Source: Saccharopolyspora gloriosae
Lineage (GTDB): Bacteria; Actinomycetota; Actinomycetes; Mycobacteriales; Pseudonocardiaceae
Length of the DNA: 64,000 nt
Direction: 5' to 3'
Assembly (NCBI RefSeq): GCF_022828475.1
Contig: NZ_CP059557.1
Location: 3,705,470 to 3,769,469 of the forward strand
Under the pieces are notes generated by a model. It worked only from the letters and a program-made list of their open reading frames with translations. It was not told where the DNA came from and did not search any database. The position numbers were made by a program, and so were the translations under genes. Of this stretch, positions 20,766-29,886 are shown in pieces. Within the stretch, counting starts at the first letter, position 1; every line of letters begins with the position of its first letter.

Positions 20766-21404
20766 TCAGTACTTGCGGAAGCGCGCGTCCAGCTTCAGAG
20801 CGGCGTTGAGGACCTTCTCCGGCATCTTCGTGCCCGCCTGGCTCTTCGCGATGCGGCCGGCGCTGGGAACCGATTCCCGGTCCGGCCAGCCCGCCGGGTC
20901 CCACAACGAGGAGCGCAGGAACGCCTTCGCGCAGTGCAGGAACAGCTCGTCGATCCGCACCGAGACGGCCAGATCCGGCCGCTTGCCCTCGACCACGAGG
21001 CGCTCGAAGTACGGCGCCTCCCGCACGATCGTCGCCGTGCCGTTCACCCGGATCGTGTCGTTGGAGCCGGGGACCATGAACAGCATCGCCACCTGCGGGT
21101 GCCGCACGATGTTGCGCAGGCTGTCCAGCCGCCGGTTCCCCGGGCGGTCGGCGAACACCAGAGTCCGGCCGTCGTCCTCCACCAGCACCGAGCCCGGCGG
21201 GTCGCCGCGCGGTGACACGTCCAGCGAACCGTCCGAGGACGTGGTCGCCAGCAGGAAGAACGGCGAGGCCGCCAGGAATCGGCGGGATTCCTCGTCCACC
21301 CGGTCGATCGCCTTCTCCGCGATCATCGGGTGCGGCTCTTTGACCAGTTCGCGCAACTCGGCGTCCGAAGTCACCGTGCCGATCTCAACCGTCTCGTCGC
21401 GCAC
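20766..21404 (-). CDS. FMN-dependent PPOX-type flavoprotein (MSMEG_1061-like)
   Basis: A 212-residue protein of the pyridoxamine-5'-phosphate oxidase split-barrel fold. I recognise the segment FLAASPFFLLATTSSDGSLD near residue 43, followed by SPRGDPPGSV, the FADRPGNRRLDSLRNI flavin-binding stretch and IRVNGTATIV. These match the MSMEG_1061 subfamily found in actinomycetes, whose substrates are mostly unknown. The gene is monocistronic. An iron-box-like palindrome lies 34 bp upstream of the start, so iron-dependent control is possible. Confidence 0.8.
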   Translation of the reverse strand: MRDETVEIGTVTSDAELRELVKEPHPMIAEKAIDRVDEESRRFLAASPFFLLATTSSDGSLDVSPRGDPPGSVLVEDDGRTLVFADRPGNRRLDSLRNIVRHPQVAMLFMVPGSNDTIRVNGTATIVREAPYFERLVVEGKRPDLAVSVRIDELFLHCAKAFLRSSLWDPAGWPDRESVPSAGRIAKSQAGTKMPEKVLNAALKLDARFRKY

Positions 21405-21437
21405 GCGCCCCCACCGTCCTGATTCGATCGCCGACTC

Positions 21438-21456
21438 GTTGATTAGGCTACCCTAA
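21438..21456. promoter_or_regulatory. IdeR/DmdR-type iron box candidate
   Basis: GTTGATTAGGCTACCCTAA matches 15 of 19 positions of the consensus TTAGGTTAGGCTAACCTAA, with intact TTAGG and CCTAA arms. It lies 34-52 bp before the PPOX start codon, in promoter position. Confidence 0.5.
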
Positions 21457-21503
21457 CTGCGCTGGAGAGGTCGACTTCGACGGTCGTATGGTGCCCTCGC
21501 GAA

Positions 21504-21546
21504 GAACGGACCGGCCGCCCGGAGTGAGAGGGCGATCGGTCCGTTC
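21504..21546 (-). terminator. Terminator-like hairpin after the acyl-CoA synthetase gene
   Basis: GAACGGACCG (21504-21513) pairs with CGGTCCGTTC (21537-21546), 47 bp past the synthetase stop. Confidence 0.45.
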
Positions 21547-21592
21547 GGCACCAGAAGATCCGTGCGGGGTGCGCCCGGGCCGGAACGGTCGG

Positions 21593-23317
21593 TCAGGATT
21601 TGAGGTCGGGGAAGTCCTCCTCGCGATACTCGCCGGCCGGAGCCGGATCCTCGTGGATCTCCACTTCCCGAGTGCGGAGTTGGACCCGGCGAATCTTGCC
21701 GGAGATCGTCTTGGGCAGATCGGCGAACTCGAGCCGCCGGATCCGCTTGTAGGGCGCCAGGTGTTCCCGCGCGAACCGCAGGATCGCCAGCGCCGTGTCA
21801 CCGGACGGTTCCCAGCCCTGCGCGAGCACCACGTACGCCTTCGGCACCGCGAGCCTGATCGGGTCCGGCGAGGGCACCACCGCGGCCTCCACGACCGCCT
21901 CGTGCTCCAGCAGCACGCTCTCCAGCTCGAACGGCGAGATCCGGTAGTCCGAGGCCTTGAACACGTCGTCGGTACGGCCGACGTAGGTGATGTAGCCGTT
22001 CTCGTCGACCGAACCGACGTCACCGGTGTGGTAGTAGCCGCCGCGCATGACCTCGGCGTTGCGCTCGGCGTCGTCGGCGTAACCGGTCATCAGCCCGACC
22101 GGTCGCGGGTCGACGCGCAGGCAGATCTCACCCTCGGACGCCTCCTGCCCGCTGGCCGGATCGACCAGGGCCACCTCGAATCCGGGCAGCGCCCGGCCCA
22201 TCGAACCGGTCTTGAGTTCCTGGCCGGGGGTGTTGGCGACCTGGACGCTGGTCTCGGTCTGGCCGAAGCCGTCCCGGATGGTGACGCCCCACGCCCGGCG
22301 CACCTGCTCGACGATCTCCGGGTTGAGCGGTTCGCCCGCGCCCACGACCTTGCGCGGCGGTGTCGGCAACCCGGTGAGGTCGGCCTGGATGAGCATCCGC
22401 CAGACCGTCGGCGGCGCGCAGAAGCTCGTCACCGCGCACCGTCGCATCTCGCGCATCAGGGCGTTCGCGTCGAAGCGCTCGTAGTTGTAGATGAACACCG
22501 TCGCCTCGGCGTTCCACGGCGCGAACACGTTGCTCCACGCGTGCTTCGCCCAGCCCGGCGACGAGATGTTCAGGTGCACGTCGCCCGGTTCCAGCCCGAT
22601 CCAGTACATCGTGGACAGATGGCCGATCGGATAGGAGACGTGGGTGTGCTCGACCAGCTTGGGCTGCGCGGTCGTGCCCGAGGTGAAGTAGAGCAGCAGC
22701 GGGTCCTCGGCCCGGGTGGCCGCGTCGGGCGCGAACTCCGCCGCGGCGTCCGCACTGTCCTCATAGGACTTCCAGCCGTCCGCACCGCCCACGGCGATCC
22801 GGGTGTAGTCGCCGGGCACGTCCTCGAACTTGGCGGTGTGCGCGGAGGAGGTGACGACGTGGCGGGCTGCGCCGCGATCCACCCGGTCGCGCAGGTCGGC
22901 GGGTCCGAGCAACGGCGTCGCGGGGATAACGACCGCACCGAGCTTCATCGCCGCGAGGATCGTCTCCCACAGCTCCACCTGGTTGCCGAGCATCAGGATC
23001 AGCCGGTCGCCGCGGGACACCCCGAGCCCGCGCAGCCAGTTCGCGACCTGGTTCGAGCGGCGCGTGAGGTCCCCGAACGTCAGCTTCTGCTCGCTGCCGT
23101 CGGCTTCCACGATCCACAGCGCGATCCGGTCCTGCCGGGCCGCGATGGTGTCGAACCAGTCCAGCGCCCAGTTGAACTCGGGCGGGCGCGGCCAGCGGAA
23201 CTCCGCGCGGGCGGCGGCGTAGTCCTCCCGCCTGCTCAGCAGCAGATCTCGCGCCGCCAGGAACTCGGCTCCACCGGGTCCCGCCGTCACTCGACCGCTG
23301 TCCGCTTGCTGGGCCAT
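21593..23317 (-). CDS. Acyl-CoA synthetase (acetyl-/medium-chain type AMP-forming)
   Basis: A 574-residue ANL-superfamily ligase that activates a carboxylic acid as acyl-AMP and then acyl-CoA. The P-loop LLYFTSGTTAQPK lies near residue 200, the A5 motif DGFGQTETS near 340, YHTGDVG near 425 and the catalytic lysine in KTISGKIRR near 530. The sequence resembles the acetyl-CoA synthetase-like/medium-chain acyl-CoA ligases (ACSM type) rather than FadD. The ATG at 23315-23317 has GGAGGA upstream and is preferred to a start 32 codons earlier. It is transcribed alone. Confidence 0.85.
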   Translation of the reverse strand: MAQQADSGRVTAGPGGAEFLAARDLLLSRREDYAAARAEFRWPRPPEFNWALDWFDTIAARQDRIALWIVEADGSEQKLTFGDLTRRSNQVANWLRGLGVSRGDRLILMLGNQVELWETILAAMKLGAVVIPATPLLGPADLRDRVDRGAARHVVTSSAHTAKFEDVPGDYTRIAVGGADGWKSYEDSADAAAEFAPDAATRAEDPLLLYFTSGTTAQPKLVEHTHVSYPIGHLSTMYWIGLEPGDVHLNISSPGWAKHAWSNVFAPWNAEATVFIYNYERFDANALMREMRRCAVTSFCAPPTVWRMLIQADLTGLPTPPRKVVGAGEPLNPEIVEQVRRAWGVTIRDGFGQTETSVQVANTPGQELKTGSMGRALPGFEVALVDPASGQEASEGEICLRVDPRPVGLMTGYADDAERNAEVMRGGYYHTGDVGSVDENGYITYVGRTDDVFKASDYRISPFELESVLLEHEAVVEAAVVPSPDPIRLAVPKAYVVLAQGWEPSGDTALAILRFAREHLAPYKRIRRLEFADLPKTISGKIRRVQLRTREVEIHEDPAPAGEYREEDFPDLKS

Positions 23318-23643
23318 GTCCGCGTCCTCCTCGACTCCGGCGGCGGTGGTAGGTCGCGTCGCGCACCGTCCCGTTCGGACCGTCCGCAACGCCCGGACAA
23401 ACCTAACCGGCACACCCGAACAGATCCATGGCGTTGCTCCGATGCGCGGGCATTCGCGTGGTGCCGTTGACTTCGCGTGTGTTTGTGGTCACTGTTGTTG
23501 CTTGTTGTGGTTTCGCTTTCGTCCTGATTTCCCGGGGTCGCTGCCGGGAAGTCCTGATCATCAGCACTGGGGATGGCGTTGACCTGCGGCAAGCGGCTCG
23601 GCGCCTGCTCCGTCCCACTGGTTCGAATCCACCAGGAGGCCAC
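23318..23643. other. Divergent promoter region, no gene seen
   Basis: This region separates the acyl-CoA synthetase and GH2 genes, which are transcribed divergently. It contains an unusually T/G-rich run (about 23470-23520) and a small hairpin TTCCCGG/CCGGGAA near 23530. No protein features are visible before the GH2 signal peptide. Confidence 0.4.
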
Positions 23644-25470
23644 GTGCACCGACGCGCGTTGACCCGCCGCCCACTACTCCGATTCCGTGTCGGTGCTCTG
23701 ATCGGCGCCGCATCGCTCGCTACCGTGACCGGCATGCCCGCACAGGCGTCGCCGTCCGCATGGGAACCGAAGGATCCACCGCTGGCGACCCGGTGGACCG
23801 ACCAGGTCGGCCCCGACAACGCCCTGCCCGAGTACCCGCGCCCGCAGCTGACCCGCGAACGCTGGCAGAACCTCAACGGGCTCTGGGATTTCGCCGGTGC
23901 CGCCACTCCCCCGGCCGAGACCTCCGAGCAGATCCTCGTGCCGTATCCGCCGGAATCCGGGCTCTCCGGAATCCAGCGCCACGACGACCACCTGCGCTAC
24001 GAGCGCAGCTTCGAGGTGCCCGCCGACTGGTCCGGGCAGCGGTTGCTGCTGCACTTCGGCGCGGTCGACCAGAAGGCGACGGTCAGCGTCAACGGCCAGG
24101 AGGTCGCCACCCACGAAGGCGGGTTCACCGCATTCAGCGCGGACATCACCGACGCCGTCACCGGCAGCGGCCCGCAGCAGCTGACCGTCGCCGTCGAGGA
24201 CCGCAACGACGCGAACCCCTACCCGGTCGGCAAGCAGCGCAACGATCCCAGCGGGATCTTCTACACCGGCGGTTCCGGCATCTGGCAGACCGTCTGGCTG
24301 GAGCCGGTTCCGGAGTCGCACATCACCAACGTGCGCTCCACCCCGGACCTGGCCTCGAGCAGCCTCACCGTGAACGCCGCCTCCTCGCAGGGCGGCCAGG
24401 TCGAAGCCGTGCTCAGCGAACCGGGCGGCGCCGAGGTCGCGCGCGCCACCGGGGCCGCCGACGAGGACCTGCGCCTGGACGTGCCGGACCCGCACCTGTG
24501 GTCACCGGACGACCCGTTCCTCTACGACCTGACGGTTCGGCTGCTCGACGCCGATGGTCGACCGGTCGACGAGGTCGGCAGCTACGCGGGGATGCGTTCC
24601 ATCGGGCTCATCGATGACGAGCAGGGCAGGCCGCGGCTGGCGCTCAACGGCGAGATCCTCTTCCAGCACGGCCCACTGGACCAGGGCTACTGGCCCGACG
24701 GCATCCTCACCGCGCCGACCGATGAGGCACTGCGGTTCGACCTGGAGCAGACCAAGGAACTCGGCTTCAACATGGTCCGCAAGCACATCAAGGTGGAACC
24801 GGCCCGCTGGTACCACCACGCGGATCAGCTCGGGCTGCTGGTGTGGCAGGACATGCCCGCACTGGTCAACGGCGAGACTCCCGGTGACGAGGCGAAGGCG
24901 AACTTCGAGGCGGAGGCCGCCGAGATGATCGATCAGCTCGGCAGCTCGCCGTCGATCGTGACGTGGGTGCCGTTCAACGAGGGCTGGGGCGAGTTCGACA
25001 CCGCCCGCGTCGCCGAGCAGGTCGAGGCGCAGGACCCGTCCCGGCTGGTCAACGCGGCCAGCGGGGTGAACTGCTGCGATTCGTTGCCGGACACCGGAGC
25101 CGGGCACATCTACGACGACCACACCTACGTCGGTCCCGGCGCCCCGGACGTCACCGGGGATCGGGCGTCGGTGGACGGCGAGTACGGCGGGCTCGGGCTC
25201 ATCGAGGACGGCCACCTGTGGCCCGGTGAGCCCTCGTCGTACGAGATCGTCGAGACCCGCGAGGACCTGACCCGCCGCTACCAGGAGGTGCACGACGACC
25301 TGGTGCGCATCATCGGCGAGAAGGGCATCTCCGCCTCGGTCTACACCCAGACGACCGATGTGGAGAACGAGGTGAACGGTTTCTTCACCTACGACCGCGA
25401 GATCCTCAAGCCCGATCTCGCCTCGGTCCGCGCGGCGAACGAAGCCGTGATCGACGCGGGCACCCCGTAA
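23644..25470 (+). CDS. Secreted glycoside hydrolase family 2 protein
   Basis: A 608-residue exported enzyme. GTG 23644 follows AGGAGG and gives a basic N-terminus and signal sequence ending near MPAQA. Domains in order: sugar-binding jelly roll (LNGLWDF, YERSFEVP; about 50-200), an immunoglobulin-like domain (about 210-320) and a TIM barrel (about 330-600). The acid/base Glu is in WVPFNEGWGEF (about 446) and the nucleophile Glu probably in VDGEYGGLG (about 512). GH2 enzymes include beta-galactosidases, mannosidases and glucuronidases; I cannot fix the substrate. It is followed by a terminator and then an exported aldose epimerase, suggesting joint use of an extracellular sugar. Confidence 0.88.
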   Translation: MHRRALTRRPLLRFRVGALIGAASLATVTGMPAQASPSAWEPKDPPLATRWTDQVGPDNALPEYPRPQLTRERWQNLNGLWDFAGAATPPAETSEQILVPYPPESGLSGIQRHDDHLRYERSFEVPADWSGQRLLLHFGAVDQKATVSVNGQEVATHEGGFTAFSADITDAVTGSGPQQLTVAVEDRNDANPYPVGKQRNDPSGIFYTGGSGIWQTVWLEPVPESHITNVRSTPDLASSSLTVNAASSQGGQVEAVLSEPGGAEVARATGAADEDLRLDVPDPHLWSPDDPFLYDLTVRLLDADGRPVDEVGSYAGMRSIGLIDDEQGRPRLALNGEILFQHGPLDQGYWPDGILTAPTDEALRFDLEQTKELGFNMVRKHIKVEPARWYHHADQLGLLVWQDMPALVNGETPGDEAKANFEAEAAEMIDQLGSSPSIVTWVPFNEGWGEFDTARVAEQVEAQDPSRLVNAASGVNCCDSLPDTGAGHIYDDHTYVGPGAPDVTGDRASVDGEYGGLGLIEDGHLWPGEPSSYEIVETREDLTRRYQEVHDDLVRIIGEKGISASVYTQTTDVENEVNGFFTYDREILKPDLASVRAANEAVIDAGTP

Positions 25471-25479
25471 TCCGCACCG

Positions 25480-25508
25480 ACCCCGGCCGGTCCCGCACCG
25501 GCCGGGGT
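25480..25508 (+). terminator. Terminator after the GH2 gene
   Basis: A perfect 12-bp stem (25480-25491 with 25497-25508, ACCCCGGCCGGT and its complement) and a five-base loop, followed by TTCGTT. Confidence 0.8.
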
Positions 25509-25551
25509 TTCGTTCCGCCGCAACAGGTTTCCCGCAACTAGGAGGACAACG

Positions 25552-26607
25552 ATGTCCGGTGAGCACGGCTCGTCCCGCAAGTGGAGCAGGCGAACACTAG
25601 GTGGGGCGGCACTTGCCGCCGCGGGGACGGCCGGGCTCACCGCCGCCGGCATGTCCGTGACCGGGCAGCGGCGGGCGATGGCGGAGCCTGCCGGCGGCTC
25701 GCTGCACGGCAGGCTCTACGAGCTGCGCTCCGGCCGCCACAGCGCCGTGGTGGCCGGAGTCGCGGCGACCTTGCTGTCCTGGCAGGTCGACGGCACCGAG
25801 ATGCTGCTGACGCACGCGGCCGACGAGCTCGGCGAGGGCTGGCAGGGGAAAACCCTGCTGCCGTGGGCGAATCGCATCGATCAGGGGCAGTACGAGTTCG
25901 GCGGCGAACAGCTGCAGGTGCCGATCAACGAGCCGTCCAGAGAGTCTGCGCTACACGGCCTGATGGGCTTCACCGAGTGGACGCCGGTGGAGCACCGGGG
26001 CGACCGGGTCGTGCTGGAACACGTGCTGCACCCGCATTACGGCTACCCGTTCCAGCTGGCGTTCCGAATCGAATTCGCGTTGGAGGGCAACGGAATTCGC
26101 AGCACGCTCTCGGCCCGCAACATCGGCTCGAAGGACGCTCCGTTCGCCACCGCGAACCACACCTACCTCGCCGCGGGCACGGGCAGCATCAACGACATCG
26201 TCTTCGAACTGCCCGCGAGCACCTACTACGTGACCAACGACCGGCTGATCCCGACCGGCACCGCCTCGGTCGAGGGCGGCGAGTTCGACTACCGCACCGC
26301 CCGGCCGATCGGGACGACCGTCATGGACACCGCGTTCACCGACCTCGCCCGGGACTCCGAAGGCATTTCGACCGTCCGATTCGGACGCTCCGACGGGAGC
26401 CGGGTGGAGCTCTGGGTGGACCGCACCCAGGGCTATCTGCAGGTGTACACGGACGACACTCCGGAAGCGGACCGCCCGGCCCGCTCCGGCATCACCGTGG
26501 AACCGATGACCTGCGCTCCCAACGCTTTCGTCACTGGTGACGGATTGATCGTGCTCCGCCCCGGCGACATTCACGAGGGAACCTGGGGCTACCGCCTCGC
26601 GGAGTAA
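25552..26607 (+). CDS. Tat-exported aldose 1-epimerase
   Basis: A 351-residue protein beginning with a twin-arginine signal (RKWSRRTLGGAALAAAG, about residues 9-25). The mature part is a galactose-mutarotase-type beta sandwich: LLPWANRIDQGQYEFGGE contains the conserved NRI, ALHGLMGF the first catalytic His, ANHTYLAAG the second His, and ITVEPMTCAPNAF the catalytic Glu region. It should interconvert sugar anomers outside the cytoplasm. ATG 25552 follows AGGAGGACAACG. The upstream GH2 gene probably supplies its substrate. Confidence 0.9.
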   Translation: MSGEHGSSRKWSRRTLGGAALAAAGTAGLTAAGMSVTGQRRAMAEPAGGSLHGRLYELRSGRHSAVVAGVAATLLSWQVDGTEMLLTHAADELGEGWQGKTLLPWANRIDQGQYEFGGEQLQVPINEPSRESALHGLMGFTEWTPVEHRGDRVVLEHVLHPHYGYPFQLAFRIEFALEGNGIRSTLSARNIGSKDAPFATANHTYLAAGTGSINDIVFELPASTYYVTNDRLIPTGTASVEGGEFDYRTARPIGTTVMDTAFTDLARDSEGISTVRFGRSDGSRVELWVDRTQGYLQVYTDDTPEADRPARSGITVEPMTCAPNAFVTGDGLIVLRPGDIHEGTWGYRLAE

Positions 26608-26675
26608 CCCCACGCCGACCAGGTCCGCCCGAACCGTCGAGCACCCCGGCCGGTCGCGGGCTCTAAAGTGCGGGG

Positions 26676-27514
26676 GTGGCCGATTACATTGAGATTCCCA
26701 CAGCCGCAGGCACCTTCGACGCGCTGAGCGCAGGTGCCGAAGGCGACCGCCCGGTCCTGCTGCTGCACGGTTTCCCGCAGGCCGCCATCGAGTGGCGGGA
26801 GCAGCTCGCGGTGCTCGGCGGCGCCCGATGTCACGCGGTCGCCCCCGATCAGCGCGGCTACTCCCCCGCGTGCGCCCGACCGAGGTCGCCGACTACCGGA
26901 TGGAGGCGCTGGTCGCCGACGTGCTCGCGATCGCGGACCACCTCGGCTGGGCACGGTTCGACCTGGTGGGCCACGACTGGGGTGCCGCCGTCGCCTGGGC
27001 GGTCGCGGCGGCGCACCCGGATCGGATCAAGTCGCTCGCCGCGGTCTCCACGCCGCACCTGGACGCGTTCGCCCGCGCGCTGCGCGAGGACGAGGACCAG
27101 CAGCGGCGCTCGGAGTACATGCAGGTGTTCCGCCGATCCGGCTCCGACAAGCTGCTGCTGGAGGACGGGGCGCGGCGGCTGCGACGCTTGTTCGAACACA
27201 AGATCCCCGAGACGCACGTCGAAGAGTACGTCCAGCGGTTCAGCGAGCCGGGCGCGCTGGACGCCGCGCTGAACTGGTACCGGGCGTCGAAGTTGAACGA
27301 CGCGATCGGCCCGATCCGAGTGCCGACGCTGTACGCGTGGAGCACCGAGGACGCCGCCCTCGGCTCGACCGCCGCACTGGCCACCGGCGACCACGTCACC
27401 GCCGACTACCGGTTCGAGATGATCGAGGACGTCTCGCACTGGGTCCCGGAGCAGGCCGCGGAGGAGCTGACCCGCCTGCTCCTGGAACACCTGATCGCCC
27501 ACCAGGACGCCTGA
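26676..27514 (+). pseudogene. Alpha/beta hydrolase (epoxide hydrolase-like) with a one-base frameshift
   Basis: Reading from GTG 26676, the first 64 codons give an intact N-terminus with the oxyanion segment LLLHGFPQAAIEWREQ and APDQRGYSP. At the C-run 26863-26867 the frame breaks: adding one C restores RVRPTEVADYRMEAL and the rest of the fold. The rest includes the nucleophile segment VGHDWGAAVAW, the acid region STEDAALGS and the catalytic His in VSHWVPEQ, ending at 27514. All catalytic elements remain. As with the epoxide hydrolase at 5555-6708, a homopolymer error in the assembly is as likely as a true mutation. Confidence 0.8.
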
Positions 27515-27560
27515 GTTCGTCACCCGGCCCGCCACGCGGAACCATTCGGGTAGCGACCTC

Positions 27561-28091
27561 TCAGTCCAGGTCTCCGGGGCGGATGCGGTAGACGTGCAGC
27601 GGGCGGTCGTAGTACTTCGTGGTCTCGCCGACCCAATCCATGCCCAGTCGTTCGGCCGTGCGATGTGCACGGTCGTTGAGCGGGTCGACGACCGCGAACA
27701 GCTCCACCGCTTCGTGCGCGAACGCCCAGCGGATCAGTGCCCCGGTGGCTTCCTTCGCGTAGCCCTGCCCCCACGAGTTCGGGCGCAGATGCCAGGCGAC
27801 CTCGACGTCCTCGTAGTGCGGCGGCAGCAGCCGCAGCTCAGCGCCGCCGATGACCTCACCGCTCTCCCGGTGTTCGAACGCCCACCGGCCCAGCGGCGGC
27901 GTCGTCTCGCGCTGCTCCTCGATCCACTGGGCCAGCACTCGGCGCATCGCGGCCAGGTCGGCGACGCTCGGCATCGACGGCACCAGCCAGTCGGTGACGG
28001 TGGCGGTGCCGTACACGGCGAACGCACCGTCGACGTCGTCGGGAGCCCACTCCCGCAGCGCGACTCGCTCGGTGACCGGCATCGGGACCAT
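27561..28091 (-). CDS. GNAT acetyltransferase, RimJ/RimL type
   Basis: A 176-residue N-acetyltransferase. The N-terminal ERVALREWAPDDVDGAFAVYG and the acetyl-CoA pyrophosphate-binding segment WGQGYAKEATGALIRWAF (residues about 108-125) with the Q/RxxGxG/A pattern are clear. The C-terminal NDRAHRTAERLGM is also typical. Such proteins acetylate protein N-termini, antibiotics or small amines; the substrate here is unknown. A second ATG three codons in is equally possible. It is convergent with the alpha/beta hydrolase. Confidence 0.85.
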   Translation of the reverse strand: MVPMPVTERVALREWAPDDVDGAFAVYGTATVTDWLVPSMPSVADLAAMRRVLAQWIEEQRETTPPLGRWAFEHRESGEVIGGAELRLLPPHYEDVEVAWHLRPNSWGQGYAKEATGALIRWAFAHEAVELFAVVDPLNDRAHRTAERLGMDWVGETTKYYDRPLHVYRIRPGDLD

Positions 28092-28250
28092 GGGGAAACG
28101 TTAGCCGCCGTCGCAGGCGGTGGCAGATTGGATGTTCCCGCGTCCGGCATCCCGAGGCGTCCCGGTCGGCCTGGTCGCGCCGCACGGTGAACCGCGGCTG
28201 ACGCGAAAAGGATTGCCCGCTCCCGTGCGGAGCGTGGCAGGGTCAGTGCG

Positions 28251-28802
28251 GTGTCCACTTCGCGCCCAGAGCTGCTGCGCTGGCAGTTCGAACTGACCTG
28301 GTCGTTGTTCGAGTACCACCTGGAACGGCTGGACGAAGCCGACTTCCGGTGGGAACCCACGCCGTACTGCTGGACGTTGCGCCAGGGCGCCGACGGCGGG
28401 TGGGCGCCGGATTTCGCCGAGGTCGAGCCCGATCCCGTTCCGGTACCGACGATCGCCTGGGTCGCCTGGCACATCGGCTGGTGGTGGAGCGTGACACTCG
28501 ATCACCTCCAGGGCGAGCCACCGCGCGACCACGCGGACATCGCCTGGCCCGGCGATGGCGAACCGGCGCTCACCTGGCTGCGAAGCCTGCGCTCCGACTG
28601 GCTGCTCGTGCTGGATCGGCTCACCGAGCGAGACCTCGACGACCCGGCGCCGTTCCCTTGGCAGAACGATCCGGCGATGACGATCGCGCACCTGGCCGGC
28701 TGGGTGAACGCCGAGCTGATGAAGAACGCCGCCGAGATCGGCCAGCTCCGCATGCTGCGCGCCGCCGCCGGTCGAGGCCGCACCGGTGATCAGGTGTCGT
28801 AG
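28251..28802 (+). CDS. DinB-superfamily protein
   Basis: A 183-residue four-helix-bundle protein with the DinB/YfiT layout: an N-terminal helix (LRWQFELTWSLFEYHLERL), a first metal-ligand helix with AWHIGWWW near residue 73 and a later helix with IAHLAGWVNAELMK near 145. Family members bind a divalent metal and some are thiol-dependent transferases. The function here is unknown. GTG 28251 is the start. Its stop overlaps the end of paaE on the other strand by 13 bp. Confidence 0.8.
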   Translation: MSTSRPELLRWQFELTWSLFEYHLERLDEADFRWEPTPYCWTLRQGADGGWAPDFAEVEPDPVPVPTIAWVAWHIGWWWSVTLDHLQGEPPRDHADIAWPGDGEPALTWLRSLRSDWLLVLDRLTERDLDDPAPFPWQNDPAMTIAHLAGWVNAELMKNAAEIGQLRMLRAAAGRGRTGDQVS

Positions 28803-29884
28803 TCGACCGTGAGTTGATCGGTGGTGGGCAGGGATTGGCAGGTGAGCACGAAACCTGCGTCCACTTCGGACCGTTCGAGGGCGAAGTTGCGGCGCATCGC
28901 CACCTCGCCGGAGGTGACCTTGGCCCGGCAGGTGCCGCAGACGCCGCCCTTGCAGGCGAACGGCAGGTCCGGGCGGGCGCGCTGCGCTCCGTCGAGCACC
29001 GGAACGTCGCGCGGCAGCGACAGCGTGCTCGTGCGGCCGTCGAGCACCACGGTGACCTCGCTGCGCGCACCCGGCGGCGGGGCGTCCTCGGGGCGGATCG
29101 GGTTCGGCAGGGGTTCGTCGACGTAGAACAACTCCTGGTGCACCTGATCGGGGGCGACGCCGAGCCCGGTGAGCACGTCCTGCGCGCCGGTGACCAAGCC
29201 GTACGGCCCGCACAGCCACCAGTGCGCGTCCCCGTCCACCGGCACCAGCGCACCGAGCAGTGCCCGCAGCTTCGCGGCGTCGAGGCGTCCGGACACCAGT
29301 TCCGACTCGCGCGGCTCGCGGGAGAGCACGTGCACCAGATCCAGCCTGGCCGGGTAGCGGTCCTTGAGGTCGGCGAGTTCGTCGGCGAACATCACCGTGT
29401 CGCTGCGCCGGTTGCCGTACACCAAGGTCACTTCCGAGCCGCTCTCCCGCAGCAGGCTCGCCGCGATCGAGAGCACCGGCGTGATGCCCGAGCCCGCCGC
29501 GATCAGCACGTGCCTGCCGGGAGCGCTCAGGTCGGGCGTGAACGATCCGGACGGCGGCTGCACCTCGATCAGGTCACCGGGGCGGACCTCGTGGACCAGC
29601 CACGCGGAGAACACGCCGTCCGGCACCAGCCGCACTCCGATGCGCGGGCGCTCCCCCACCGGCGCGCAGATCGAGTACGAGCGCCGGTGTTCACCGTCGG
29701 CGCCGGTGCGCCGCAGCGTGAGCGACTGGCCGGGGCGGAACGCGAACTCCGCTGCGAGTTCCGGCGGCACGTCGAAGGTGACCGCGGCCGCGTCCTCGCA
29801 CAGCCGGTCCACCTCGGCCACCCGAAGCGCGTGGAAGCCGGTGCGGCGGCGGGACGCCACCGATCCGTCCATTGTGGATGTCAC
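28790..29884 (-). CDS. paaE: Phenylacetyl-CoA epoxidase reductase subunit
   Basis: A 364-residue electron-transfer protein. Residues 1-115 form an FAD-binding barrel (FRPGQSLTLRR, then RSYSICAP), about 120-240 an NAD(P)H-binding domain (LIAAGSGITPVLSIA), and the C-terminus a plant-type 2Fe-2S ferredoxin with CKGGVCGTC and a later Cys in FVLTCQSLP. It passes electrons from NADPH to the PaaABC epoxidase. It is the last gene of paaABCDE, two bases after the paaD stop. Confidence 0.95.
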   Translation of the reverse strand: MTSTMDGSVASRRRTGFHALRVAEVDRLCEDAAAVTFDVPPELAAEFAFRPGQSLTLRRTGADGEHRRSYSICAPVGERPRIGVRLVPDGVFSAWLVHEVRPGDLIEVQPPSGSFTPDLSAPGRHVLIAAGSGITPVLSIAASLLRESGSEVTLVYGNRRSDTVMFADELADLKDRYPARLDLVHVLSREPRESELVSGRLDAAKLRALLGALVPVDGDAHWWLCGPYGLVTGAQDVLTGLGVAPDQVHQELFYVDEPLPNPIRPEDAPPPGARSEVTVVLDGRTSTLSLPRDVPVLDGAQRARPDLPFACKGGVCGTCRAKVTSGEVAMRRNFALERSEVDAGFVLTCQSLPTTDQLTVDYDT

Positions 29885-29886
29885 GG

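Noticed and set aside
23615-23636. tRNA T-arm-like sequence GTTCGAATCCACCA before the GH2 gene
   Set aside because: The T-stem pairs only partly, and no acceptor, D or anticodon arm can be drawn upstream. It is probably chance, though an old integration scar cannot be excluded.
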